Shown piece by piece: positions 1-10,750 of a stretch of 64,000 nt of DNA. Position numbers and translations under genes: made by a program. Source of the DNA: Endomychus coccineus (Eukaryota; Arthropoda; Insecta; Coleoptera; Endomychidae); contig OY294068.1 in the NCBI GenBank assembly GCA_958510875.1, forward strand, positions 181,381,411 through 181,445,410, written 5' to 3'. Every line of letters starts with the position of its first letter. The first letter of the stretch is position 1. The notes under the pieces are model-generated. The model was given only the letters and a program-made list of their open reading frames with translations. It searched no databases and had not been told where the DNA came from.

Positions 1-2154
1 ATGCAAGTTCACAGGATCGGCACTGCTTGCTTACGACCTTGGAAGGTGTCAATGGGAAAAATAAATAGATCTATTGATAGTGATGGAATAACTAGATTCA
101 TTCACCTTGATGGAATGAAGGAAATAAACCAACAAAAAAAATGATTTTGCTGTGTTATTGCATCCGAATGTAAATTAATTTTCATAACTACCGATATTGA
201 TGAACCTCTGCTTTTGTGAGGATCTTGATTTGAACAACTTGAATACCGTACAACATACCAGCACATATACACTTCAATATTGAATTTAACAACATAACCT
301 TTCTTTTCTGTCAAACGTCAATTCCAAAACACAACTTCAACGATTTTTTCCGATAAAACATAGCAACCTTCATGAAATCGTAGAAACGCACAAAATGTTG
401 GTTTTTATGTTCTACAAGTGAAAAATTATTGCAAAAGAATAAGGAAGTACTCATTGGAAGTACAAAATTGGGAGTTCTTTCCTTATTATATCGAATGGTA
501 CGATATGATCTAAATGTAATTCACAAACTGTTGTAGTATTTATCAAATTCTTAAAGAATAAAAGTGAATGCAAGTAATTATTTGAAATAGAAAATTAAGG
601 TAACTATTCACCATTTCTACTTGCACGAATAGGTAGGCACTTAACAAATATCCTAGTCGAATCTAAATTCAATAGTACCAAAACAATGGGTGTGTCTGCT
701 CTATACAGAAGCGAACCTTCTTATCTTATTCATGATGCCCAGAAATAATTCATATGTCAAACTGCAGGCGATTATACAAAAAGAAATACAAAAGTTTCGT
801 ATCAACATATCTGCGGAAATGCATTAATAAAGAGTTACGGCGCTTTAAATATGGGGCTAAAAGATAGTATTCGTTTTATATCTGAGGAACCATAATATGT
901 TCAATGGTAATTTAACTATTATTGATGCAAGAATTTTCCGTACGGTACCGGTCAACGAAATTTGTTACCAGATCACCAGAAACAATATATTTCCTGCTTT
1001 ATTTTTAATCGCATCATTTTCATTTTTTTTATTCAACAATATGTATAGGTTTTTGACTTAATTTTGCTCCAAAAATAATGTACGGATATAGATCACGTTA
1101 GCGTAATTTCTTCATGATTGTGGATTGAAAAATGAGCCTCATCGAAATCAATGTTCATCTACTTCATTTTACATTGAAAAATTATTGCTACGTTGAAATA
1201 ATTATTTATACTAGGATACCAATGAATCGTTCTAAGCTAAGCGCATAAAAAACTAGGATAATTTGAAGTTATGATAGTTGAAGTTCGAATTCTGTCATGA
1301 AATTGGTATAAAGTGTGACAATTTTCAGCATCTTTCGCCGCTGCTGTTTCACCCTATCGAACAACTCGTTTGCGTCATACGAAGAATCTCTAGATTTGTT
1401 TCACCGAATATATCGTGATATATAATCGAATACAAAAAGACTAGTGCTTGATCTATCATTTCCAATGAAACAAACAAATACTTTTGAAGTCGCGGTACAT
1501 CTTGTCCGAACACAAGAAGTAAAACAGCACTAGTCTTGTCGTTCGAACTCCTATATGTGCCCACATCGGTGATTCTCCACTCCTATGACATCAATTCCGT
1601 GTCGGTCAGAGTTTGTACTGACCATCCCTCAGCTTTAAAAATACATGCTGGTATTAGATTCACTTATAAAATAAAGAAAACAAGTAAATGGCAAACGGGA
1701 GTATTTTTCAGAAAACTCCCCTGACGCAAAATGGTTGATCCATTTCATACAGCTTACTTCATCGTTTGATAAAATATAAATAAAAGATTTAGATGAAGAT
1801 ATGGAAAATTTACTTTCAGTTTCAAGTCGATGTTAATAATACATATTATTTTTTGATGTTGAAGTAAGCTTTATTATTCATGGAAGCAAACACTCAAAAT
1901 ATAAAAATATAATTTGTTCTCCTTTTTATGAATAAATGAACTGATTACTATAATCCAAGTGAATTAAGTCACGTATTTAAATATTACAGACATGAATTCT
2001 TTTTATTAAAATTGAATGTAATGCTACATTCAAGATACATACTATCAATTATTCAGGTTCAGATTTTCACAGTTGCGGTTAAAAATTCCACCTGGAGTCA
2101 CGTTTCTTCAGAATTAAATTTATGATAGAGAGAAGAATAATTTGTTCCACTTAC
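1..2154. other. No recognised gene; probably the next Kif26 intron
   Basis: AT-rich sequence with only short, non-conserved reading frames. I looked for the expected next Kif26 exon on the minus strand and did not find it. The segment therefore probably belongs to the following intron. Confidence 0.4.
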
Positions 2155-2248
2155 CAAGTCCTGCGTGTCCGAAGCAAAATAAACATCCGTCAGTTCCATT
2201 AATCACTGCATGAATTACATCAGTGAGAGCACTCGAACACACTTCAGT
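2155..2248 (-). CDS. Kif26: Kif26-type kinesin, exon containing the start of the P-loop
   Basis: This 94-bp exon has an acceptor TTTTGCAG before ACTGAAGTG and a donor CTTG then GTAAG (minus strand). It is entered in phase 0 and left in phase 1, matching the phase-0 end of the upstream exon at 15730-15948. It encodes [15 protein letters not shown], then INGTDGC and LFCFGHAGL plus the first base of a Gly codon. Together the two exons read through FSQDDSQ into [11 protein letters not shown], the order expected for KIF26. The nucleotide-binding loop is the atypical FGHAGLG form, not the GQTGSGKT of conventional kinesins, which fits the KIF26 class. The rest of the loop (expected to resume at Lys-Ser-Tyr-Thr) was not found in positions 1-2154 and probably lies outside the window. 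Confidence 0.88.
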
Positions 2249-2848
2249 CTGCAAAAGAGAATTGGAATTTATAAGAGTGGATAAATTATGTCAGATTCAA
2301 AGCAGGAAAGATTAGCTTCAGAATTGTTTATCAACATACTCGTCATCTAAGACAATTATCATCGAATAAAACATGAAAAACGATGTTTATGCTAGTTGTT
2401 TATAATCAATCGCCAAGTCGAGCGCGAAGCAAACACTGCCGTACCATCCTTTACGGGAACCATAAAATCACATCCTTAAAATAAAAAATTTCAAGTCTGT
2501 AGGTCATTTAGTTCCGAAGTTAAGCGAAAGCAAAGTTTCACATTTATGACACTCACTCACTCATGATCATCAGAATAGAACTAGTACTTCCCATAAACTC
2601 AGAGAGCTGAAATTTGGTACAGAGTTAGAGTTCAATGGCCACATAAAGGGAAAACTATAAAAACTAGGATAATCGCAGATCTGGAGTATCTGGTGAAAAC
2701 ACAAGAGCCCATTTGTGTCCTTAATAATATGGTCTGCCACGGACATTATATGTGACCACGGTCGTATATGTGTCTATCAATGTATCAGCTGTCTGTCATA
2801 TAAACATAAACGTTACGTGTTTGATTTCGCAAGATAATATCGTAAAAA

Positions 2849-3122
2849 ATGTCGATAATATTAAAAGACGACGATGAACTTAGTGGCTACCTAGTAGTTG
2901 GTATGCCCAAAGACGGGTCTAGTCTCTTCCATTCAATATCTTTCTTGGTGTATGGTAGAACTGACTAAACTTGCAGTATCAAATCTGCTATAGTTGCATA
3001 CGTTGCTGAACATTGGGACGAAATGCAAGTGTACACGTGTAATGCTGATGGTGACATATACACGAACGCGCAATCCTACACGAGCGATATGATGAAACCC
3101 ACTACTTACGGCTCAATGAAAT
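2849..3122 (+). pseudogene. OTU-like cysteine protease domain, broken
   Basis: From the ATG at 2849 the reading begins MSIILKDDDELSGYLVV and goes through MPKDGSSLFHSIS, then meets a stop after about 38 codons. In another frame it continues AIVAYVAEHWDEMQVYTC, then NADGDIYTNAQSYTSDMM, and ends KPTTYGS. The order Asp-Gly-Ser-Cys-Leu-Phe, then EHW, then TTYGS is characteristic of OTU domains. Here the nucleophile Cys position of DGSCLF reads Ser, so the product would be catalytically dead even without the frameshift. OTU domains occur in host deubiquitinases and in some transposons (notably Helentron-type Helitrons). No other domain is attached. The neighbouring fold-back element at 3160 begins right after it. 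Confidence 0.6.
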
Positions 3123-3159
3123 AAATCAATATGTCCACGTTTCTACAAAAAGAAGTGAA

Positions 3160-3966
3160 ATCCCACCAAAAACATTCTGTTAAAAACTAGCAGCCAAGTC
3201 TCGATGGAGCTGCTTGTTTATCTCTAAAAAGTAATGAAATCTAGACAAAGTCGTGCCAAGTCTAAGGTTCCTTACTGCGATTTCTTTATTACAGTTAATT
3301 TGGTGTTACTTGGACGTTGAACATTCTTTATACGTTAGTGAGTACAAGTCAATTTTGTTTACACGTAATGTTATCTGTTGTAACTACCTATGTTTGTTAA
3401 GCGAGATAATAGCCCATACTGGTATTGGTAATTGGACGCTAGTGTCACATTTTAGGCTGTTGTTGATTGTGCAACACATGCATTCAGCATTGACAATGCT
3501 GACTTCTGCTCTCATCTTTTTGGAGCGTCAAATCGACCACCGATCTAACATAAAATAGACATACAGACAGACTTCTATCAATGATTAGAAGTCCGTCTGT
3601 ACTGGAAATAATTTTGTATACTGTTTGTTTCATGCTCGCCTACACATAAGTGTTATTGAAATACGCAGCTTTATCAAGCCTACAATTGACTGGTTATTGA
3701 ATCAACGTTTTCCAAGTAGCAATTTTCCATCGTCAATGGGTAGCGGTTCTGGCGACAGATTGGTGCAATGGTGTCATGGAGCACCTGGTTTTGTACCCTT
3801 GTGTACCCTTCAACGGCCAAGTCACACAACATTAACTATAATAATAAAGAAATCGCAGTAAGGAACCTTAGACTTGGCACGACTTTGTCTAGATTTCATT
3901 ACTTTTTAGAGATAAGCAGCTCCATCGAGACTTGGCTAGTTTTCTACAGAATGTTTTTGGTGGGAT
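3160..3966. mobile_element. Fold-back DNA element with about 130-bp terminal inverted repeats
   Basis: The left arm (about 3160-3299) and right arm (about 3831-3966) are near-perfect reverse complements, starting ATCCCACCAAAAACATTCTG at the left. A few small indels separate them. The roughly 530-bp interior is non-coding and contains its own hairpin at about 3562-3599 (ACAGACAGACTTCT paired with AGAAGTCCGTCTGT). No target-site duplication is obvious. The high arm identity suggests fairly recent activity or gene conversion. The superfamily is not identified. Confidence 0.8.
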
Positions 3967-4264
3967 AATGTTTGTCTTATTTTATTATTGATACAAAGAA
4001 TATTGTTGAGTAGTTCACGGTTTATGTCTTAAGATGATTGAACAGGAGCAAGACGCCCTATACAACTCGTTTTCTTTTCTCGTTCAATACCGATGAGCCT
4101 AAAAAGATAATTATTCGGAGGCATCATTTGGAATGGAATTATGATCATCACTAGCATCTGAATAACTTATTCGACTATTCTTTCCGCTTGTCTGGTCATT
4201 TTTGACATGTTAAATCAAGAAATTTTCCTAAAAAATGCAACTGTATGGACATCATTAGTTAGTA

Positions 4265-6487
4265 TCTATATATATAAAAGAAAGTCGTGTTAGTTACACT
4301 ATTTATAACTCAAGAACGGCTGTACCGATTTGGCTGAAAATGGGTGGAGAGGTAGCTTAGAACCAGGAGACGGACATAGGATACTTTTTATCCCGTTTGA
4401 CCGCGCTCCCGTGTGACATGACATAAAACGTCAAAGAGAATACAAGTCAATATAAAACGTGGTATAACAAAAACGCATCTGACTTGGAATAACAAAACGT
4501 AATTGACAGCTAACCGTAATTTTGTCTATGGTTAAGTATGATTTGATTATTATTATATTAGTAATAACCCATTGGGATACGACAATCGTTGAAGCCATTA
4601 CATCTGCATCTCCAAGTCAGATACGCCCATTACTTGCTATCATCATTTCGACATGCTTTCCATCGAACACATCTAACCTGTGGCACAAATACAAGGATTA
4701 TATGTCAGAAGATATTTTACATCAAATTCGTGTCAGTTCCAGAAATCACGATCTTGAGATGAATGAGGAGATATATAATCGGGCTTCACTCTTGATCGAA
4801 GACATGTGTTACCTCAGGTGCGGTAGTTTATTAGTCAGGTTAGGAATGCCAGCGCCAAATCGTGAAATGAATGACGCATTTAATCAAGAATTGGAACGGG
4901 AACGTGAATATGATCATCAGGAATTAGATCTAGTAGTTCAAACGAATGTACCCCTGGTGAATCAACAACAAAAGAAAGTTTATGATAAATTAATGAAGGC
5001 AATTGATGATGGAAATGGTGGTTTATATTTCCTGGATGCCCCTGGTGGAACTGGTAAGACATTCCTCATGTCAGTAGTTTTAGCCACTGTTCGTGCGAGT
5101 TCCAACATTGCGGTTGCAGTTGCTTCTTCTGGAATAGCAGCAACATTGTAAGAAGGATGCCGTACGGCTCATTCAGCATTAAAATTGCCGTTAAATCTTC
5201 AAACTATTGAAGAACCAACATGTAGTATTGCAAAAAAACTCTGCAATGGCCAAAGTTTTATCAGCATCGAAAATCATCATCTGGGACGAATGCACAATGG
5301 CGCATAAACGTGCATTAGAAGCACTTAACCGAACAATGAAAGATTAACGCAATGACTCGAGATGTTTTGGAGGAGCAATGATTTTACTGTCTGGCGATTT
5401 CCGCTAAACACTGCCAGTAATTCCAAGATCAACGGCTGCCGACGAAATATACGCTTGCCTCAAATCATCGAATGTATGGCGCTATGTGGAGAAACTTCAG
5501 CTGACAACAAACATGAGAGTTGCATTGCTTAATGATACATCTGCTGAAGATTTCTCTGAACAATTGCTGGCTATCGGTGATGGTCGAGTACCTGTCGACG
5601 AACCGAGCGGATTGATTTCATTTCCTCATAATTTCTGTAACTTTGTGTCATCGAAAGACGAACTTATTAACAAAGTATTCCCAAACATCATTACTAACTA
5701 CAAAAATAATGAATGGTTGAGTGAGCGAGCAATTTTAGCGGCTAAGAATAAAGATGTAGATGTCCTGAACTAAATAATTCAGAATGAGATCATTGGAACA
5801 ATGCATTCATTCAAATCTATTGACTGTGTAATAAATGAAGATGAAGTCACCAACTATCCAATTGAATTTTTAAACTCCTTGGATGTGCCTGGCTTACCAC
5901 CGCACAATTTACGCCTAAAGGTTGGCTCCGTAGTAATCATGCTTCGAAACATAAACCAACCAAAACCGTGTAACGGTACGCGTTTAGTGGTAAGTAAATT
6001 GATGAACAATGTGATTTACGCGACGATACTTAAAGGAAAATTAGAAGGTGAGGAAGTTATCATTCCAAGGATCCCGATGATCCCAAACGATATGCCGTTT
6101 GAGTTTAAAAGACTTCAATTTCCGATCCGTCTTGCATTCGCCATGACCATTAACAAATCACAAGGGCAATTCTTGCAAGTTTGTGGTTTGAATCTGGAAT
6201 ATTCATGTTTTTCCCATGGTCAATTATATGTGGCATGTTCAAGGGTCGGAAGACCATCTGCGTTGTTTGTTCTTGCGCCTGATAATAAAACAAAAAATGT
6301 CGTGTATCACAAGGTACTTAACTGAAGAGTGCAACCTATGCACCAAAATACATGAATAATAAAGAATAATTAGAATACTTTTTATTTATTTTTATTTCTT
6401 AATAAAAAATTCAACTTAATAAAATCACAAATTTTGTATACCTATTTATTGCCTCTAAGGCGGAACAGAGTTCGCCGGGTCAGCTAG
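4265..6487 (+). mobile_element. Helitron with both termini, replicase region deleted
   Basis: The 5' end is TCTATATATATAAAAG preceded by A. The 3' end is CTAG followed by T, and a GGCGGAACAGAGTTCGCC hairpin lies 11 bases before it. This is the A/T insertion context and terminal structure of Helitrons. The 2.2-kb element is shorter than an autonomous copy: only the helicase part of the RepHel protein survives and the HUH replicase is missing. It lies antisense in the Kif26 intron. Confidence 0.9.
4522..6325 (+). pseudogene. Helitron PIF1-like helicase, interrupted
   Basis: The conceptual product is a PIF1-family (superfamily 1) DNA helicase, the C-terminal half of Helitron RepHel proteins, which unwinds DNA during rolling-circle transposition. 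It falls in three open stretches. 4522-5151 has the pre-helicase region (YKDYMSEDILHQIR) and Walker A GGTGKT. 5152-5485 is frameshifted and holds Walker B as IIWDECTMAH and GDFR. 5486-6325 has LTTNMR, a stop at 5771-5773, then the C-terminal motifs FAMTINKSQGQ and LYVACSRV. The HUH endonuclease domain is absent. In-frame stops and frameshifts rule out an intact enzyme. The start at 4522 is simply the first ATG of the open stretch, not a demonstrated start. Confidence 0.9.
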
Positions 6488-6743
6488 TCACTAATAAATA
6501 CAAAATAATCATTCTTGTCCACTACAAATACTATTTAAGTACTAAGAACCTTCCAGCTACCGAGCAGGCGTCATTAGAGTAAATTCTGATGAGTTTACCA
6601 AATAACCTGTGAACGCTGACGGGATGCTACTCTGATGAAGGCTACTTGGTAGCTGATAGGACTTTAGTACTTTAATAGCATTTTAAATGGATAAGGGTGA
6701 TTATTTCATATTTATTAGCGGCGAAGCCGGATCAGTCACTAGT
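6488..6743. repeat. Imperfect palindrome abutting the Helitron 3' end
   Basis: Left arm about 6491-6596 and right arm about 6620-6718 are imperfect reverse complements, both ending in CTAATAAATA. The palindrome starts three bases after the Helitron terminus. It is followed by GGCGAAGCCGGATCAG and CACTAGT, which resembles a second Helitron 3' end. It is non-coding. Confidence 0.7.
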
Positions 6744-6973
6744 AGACTGCCCAGAGGACAAGCGCATATAACCAAATTGCACAGTAAGATATACAACGAG
6801 CTATACAACAATTTGGAAACGACCCCATGATTGGAATACCATCAGAATTTTTATTAATATTTTCTCACATTAATTCACGTAATGCACATAAATAATGGTA
6901 GGGACGAGCTTTACTTGGGTAGATAGACCCAGACAGTCTTATCAGATGTCGGTTCCTGTATTACCGGCCTAAA

Positions 6974-7130
6974 GCATGTGTCAAAGACGTGTCTGAAAGT
7001 TGAAATACGTGTCGAACACGTGTCTGCATTTTGAAACTCGTGTCAAATACTTGTCAAAACAGGTGTCTGAATGTTGAAACACGTGTCTGAATGTTGAAAT
7101 ACGTGTCTGAATGTTGAAACATGTGTTGAG
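6974..7130. repeat. Minisatellite, about 20-bp unit
   Basis: Units resembling GTGTCTGAATGTTGAAACAC are repeated in tandem, best preserved at 7060-7125 and degraded to the left. The block is flanked by short inverted sequences (TCTTATCAGATGTCGG near 6940 and its complement near 7188-7204), so it may sit inside a small inverted-repeat element. Confidence 0.75.
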
Positions 7131-7209
7131 ACCTGCTTTCGGTTGATAATACAGTGACCTCGAACCTCACGACTGATATTACAGTGGCCAACATCTGATG
7201 AGACTGATG

Positions 7210-7849
7210 TTATAACATTAACAGATAACACATAAAATAGCATGTATTACTTTCAGAGCGGCAATTTTAGATTATTAAGTACTTGGATTAACTCGTTGAG
7301 TCACTGTTGATGCAGCCTTTCCACTCTGGTTGTAATAATAACTTGCTAAGGAAGATTTTCTCAAGTGACGCTTATTTAAATTTCACTAGTTTTTGATAGG
7401 TACTTGATTTTTATTTAACACTTGTTACTAAAAGTTGCACTTGATTTCTTTTTTTTGTTAAAACGTTAAATTAATTGAAAATGAAGTGCTTTGTTATGAT
7501 TTACTTTAACCTGCACCGAACAACAATAGCATCTGCCTTGAAAATATTAGTTAGGTTAGATGTTCGACAAAGCTAACGTGGATTCTACGCTGGATGTTAA
7601 TGGAATCCTCTTGCTTACTTCACAACGTCATTTTTCTACCCAATTATAAATTGATTTTCATATTCTAGAATACTATGTTTTGGTATTTTACTACGCCAAG
7701 AACTTGACCCACGCTACTGTACTCCTCGTAGTTCTGCTTTTCAGACAATCCTCTGAATTCTGGAACAATGAGATTTGAGTATTTTCTACAATATGATTGT
7801 TCCATTTATTTTAACTTTATTTATTATGATTGATTCAAATTGATTGTAA
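7210..7849. other. No recognised feature
   Basis: AT-rich intronic sequence without a convincing reading frame, repeat or boundary signal. Confidence 0.4.
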
Positions 7850-8895
7850 TTAATTGTTTCTGGTATTCCACAAGGCTCAAATCTTGGACCGCTCATATTC
7901 CTACTTTTTGTAAGTGACATAACCGAAATACTACACTGTGAAGTGTTAATGTTTACGGATGACTTGAAAATATATCTCAGAATCTCAATGCTAGAAGATT
8001 GCCAAATTCTTCAAAATTGTATTGAGTCGGTTTGTGAATTGTGTCAATGTGTCTACAATTCAAATCTGAATGCATCTAAATATAAAGTCATCACCTATTC
8101 TAGAAAATTAGGCAACATTGAGTACACGTACACTATAAATGGCTCGGAGTTACAAAGATGTTTGAAAATAAATGATCTCGGAGCGGTACCTGATGGTAGT
8201 TTGAGTTTTGCCACACGTGTTATAGATTCCTAGGATTTATCTACAGAAACTGCAAGGATTTTAAAAATGTTCAATGTTCAAAAACCTTATATTGTGCATT
8301 AGTTAGGTCTAAGATAGAATATTGCTCTCTTGTCAGACATCCCATCTATAAATGTCACATTGACAATATAGAATCAGTGCAACGAAGTTTATGGAATACC
8401 TCGCACATAAAATTGGTAGGAGTTACCCGTCACACAAAATTGATAATGAGATGCTGCTGACAAGATTCAACATGAACTCTACAGAACAGAAGAACTGTCG
8501 CATCAATGTTATACATTCATAAACTGGTTACCAATAAAATAGACTGTAATCAATTTCTTCAGCAAGTAAACTTTACAGTTCCCAGACATAACTGTAGGAA
8601 TCCAGCAACATTTTATTGTAAGACCCACAAAACTAACCTACTTCTTAAAAGCCAATATATACAATGTGTAATAACTTCAATGAAATATCACAACAATGTG
8701 ATATAGACTATGACTCCTCTATTAAAGTACTTGAAGTAGCAAGGAAAATTATTCAATAATCGTACTCTATGCTACTCTACATATTAATAATGTTTATTCT
8801 TGTATAACCATAAATATAATCACAATGCATTGTAATACTTAAGGTTTCCTATATTTGGGTGTATCCTGTTCGGAAATAAATACTTATCATTATAT
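7850..8895 (+). mobile_element. Non-LTR retrotransposon fragment (Jockey/CR1-like reverse transcriptase)
   Basis: The fragment starts inside the reverse transcriptase palm with SGIPQGSNLGPLIF. It reaches the catalytic block FTDDLKIY, where the usual FADD carries Thr for Ala. After a frameshift it continues with VRSKIEYCSLV, YKCHIDNIESVQRS and VPRHNCRNP, the expected C-terminal order. It ends with AATAAATACTTATCATTATA, a simple-repeat tail typical of such elements. The 5' portion (endonuclease and fingers) is absent, as expected from 5' truncation on insertion. Several stops make it a pseudogene. Confidence 0.82.
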
Positions 8896-9027
8896 ACGTA
8901 TTGCTGACTATTTAATTGCATTCTAAAATTCTATAATATTACTTTTATGAGATTTCAAGATATTTGATTATTCATTGATATTATTTGTAATTCTAGTTAT
9001 TTTATTTTCAATTCTTGTTCTTGCTAG

Positions 9028-9290
9028 TTGTAAGTTATTTTTGGATGCAATAACATTCTGAACACATAAGAGAACATATTTCATCTCCAAGCAGAAACTC
9101 TAGCTTAGTGCTATTTGTAAGTTAATTTTTGGATGCAATTATGTTAATCGAACACAAGGACATAATATGTAATCTCCAAGCGGCAATTCCAAGTTAGTGG
9201 GTTATTTGTAAGTTTATTTTCTGATGCAATAACCTTAAATGAATACATGAAAGAACGTATATTATCTCTAAGCGGAGATAATAACAAAAT
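9028..9290. repeat. Three tandem units of 87-91 bp
   Basis: Units start at 9028, 9115 and 9206. Each begins TTGTAAGTT, contains GGATGCAAT and ends near ATCTCCAAGCGG. The units are diverged. An inverted single unit lies at about 10262-10320 (GAATTGCCGCTTGGAGATGA and GTTATTGCAA). Confidence 0.75.
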
Positions 9291-9299
9291 GCGACCAGA

Positions 9300-10700
9300 G
9301 GAGAATTTATCTGCCTAGAATAAGGCAGGAAACACTCTATTTTTCAACTTACCAAATTTCAGGGTCATTGGCTTGCTATAAAAATATGTATAAATTGATA
9401 ATAAAGGAGGTGTGGTGTGGGAGGAGAAGCAATAAATGTCACTTGCAAAACTTCTTTCAAGTTCGTTTCACTGTATTGGACGAATGAGTTCCGATTTAGT
9501 TTTATTCCGAGCATAAGTTCCTATATGGAGGTATTTATAACTCTCTGGTCGATTTAGCTCACATCTAATAAAAAGCAGGCTTTCGAGAAATGTACCGTTA
9601 ATGAATACAATTGCAGTATAATTTATTATTTTGGAGCTGAGTGTCGCATTGCACCCCTTGGTTTTATATCTCTCTTTCTCTACATGCGGGAACCAATCAA
9701 GCTCCAGGGGGACACAAATGTAAAAGTCGTGTTCAATCTTTTTAAGATTTGAGATTTCTCTCACTGAAACACTTACTGCCAAAGTTTGTCATTCCCTCCA
9801 GTTCAGACTCGAAGACATTTTATACAAATAAAGTATCACTTTCGATAAGCCTGATCGAATTTCTTGAGGGATACACGTTCGTCTTATAACTAGTTCTAAA
9901 AATAGGACAACGGGAGACTGAGCACAAGAGTAAACACATGCTTCATCTGTTTTTTTAAGAATAATATCTAATTCTGCAGAAAGAGTACCAAGATATCAAT
10001 TAAACATCAAAAAATATTATTCGCAGACACTTATATCATAAAAAATTAAAATCACCATCTTTTCACAACATCTTCAGGTAAAATGTATGATCTTTCGCAG
10101 AATTTAGTAGTGCACAAAATTTAAATATTCAAGTTAAGTTGTTAATAATTAGAAAATTGTTTGGTTCTATTGGTCGAATTTATTTGAAAATTTTCAAATC
10201 GAAATCCAGTTTGGTCAATGCTATTGGATCCATAATATGAACTCAAAAACCCGACTATCCTAGAATTGCCGCTTGGAGATGATATATGTTATCTAAAGTG
10301 TGCAGTAAATGTTATTGCAACTATGTAGACTATGAATTCGATTCAACTTTTAAATTCAATTATGGAAAACCATAAGTCTGATATCCTATTGAACGATCAA
10401 CAAATACTCAATATTTCTCCCTTGTTGAATTTCTATAACTAGGTTTTTCCGTTTCACCCCAGTTTATCATTTAATCCCTCAATTAGATAAAATTCCAACA
10501 ACCATCTATCCTAAGATTATCATTAAGGTTATATATTAAGTAGCTCTTTTGTAATAAGTTTGTAATATTTGTTTGTAGAAGCCACGGTGTGAGCTAAAAT
10601 ATAGATACTGTGAAAAACGTCAATCTTATGTCAAAGATTTTTTAATTTGTAAATAGAAATAATAAAAGTCAAGAATCTGGCATCATTTTTGACTTGAATT
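9300..10700. other. No gene recognised; may include the 5' LTR of the BEL fragment
   Basis: No coding signal was found. An inverted copy of the 9.0-9.3 kb repeat unit lies at 10262-10320. An AATAAAA polyadenylation-like signal near 10660 and the primer-site-like block at 10733 suggest that the right part could be LTR sequence. LTR borders could not be fixed. Confidence 0.35.
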
Positions 10701-10732
10701 TTAAACGGCTAGTTTGATTTGATTTCCAAAAT

Positions 10733-10750
10733 TTGGTGACTCCGACGTGA
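10733..10750 (+). promoter_or_regulatory. Putative primer binding site of BEL/Pao element
   Basis: TTGGTGACTCCGACGTGA closely resembles the TGGTGACCCCGACGTGA block that commonly follows the 5' LTR of arthropod BEL/Pao elements. It lies just upstream of the gag-like coding region. Confidence 0.5.
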
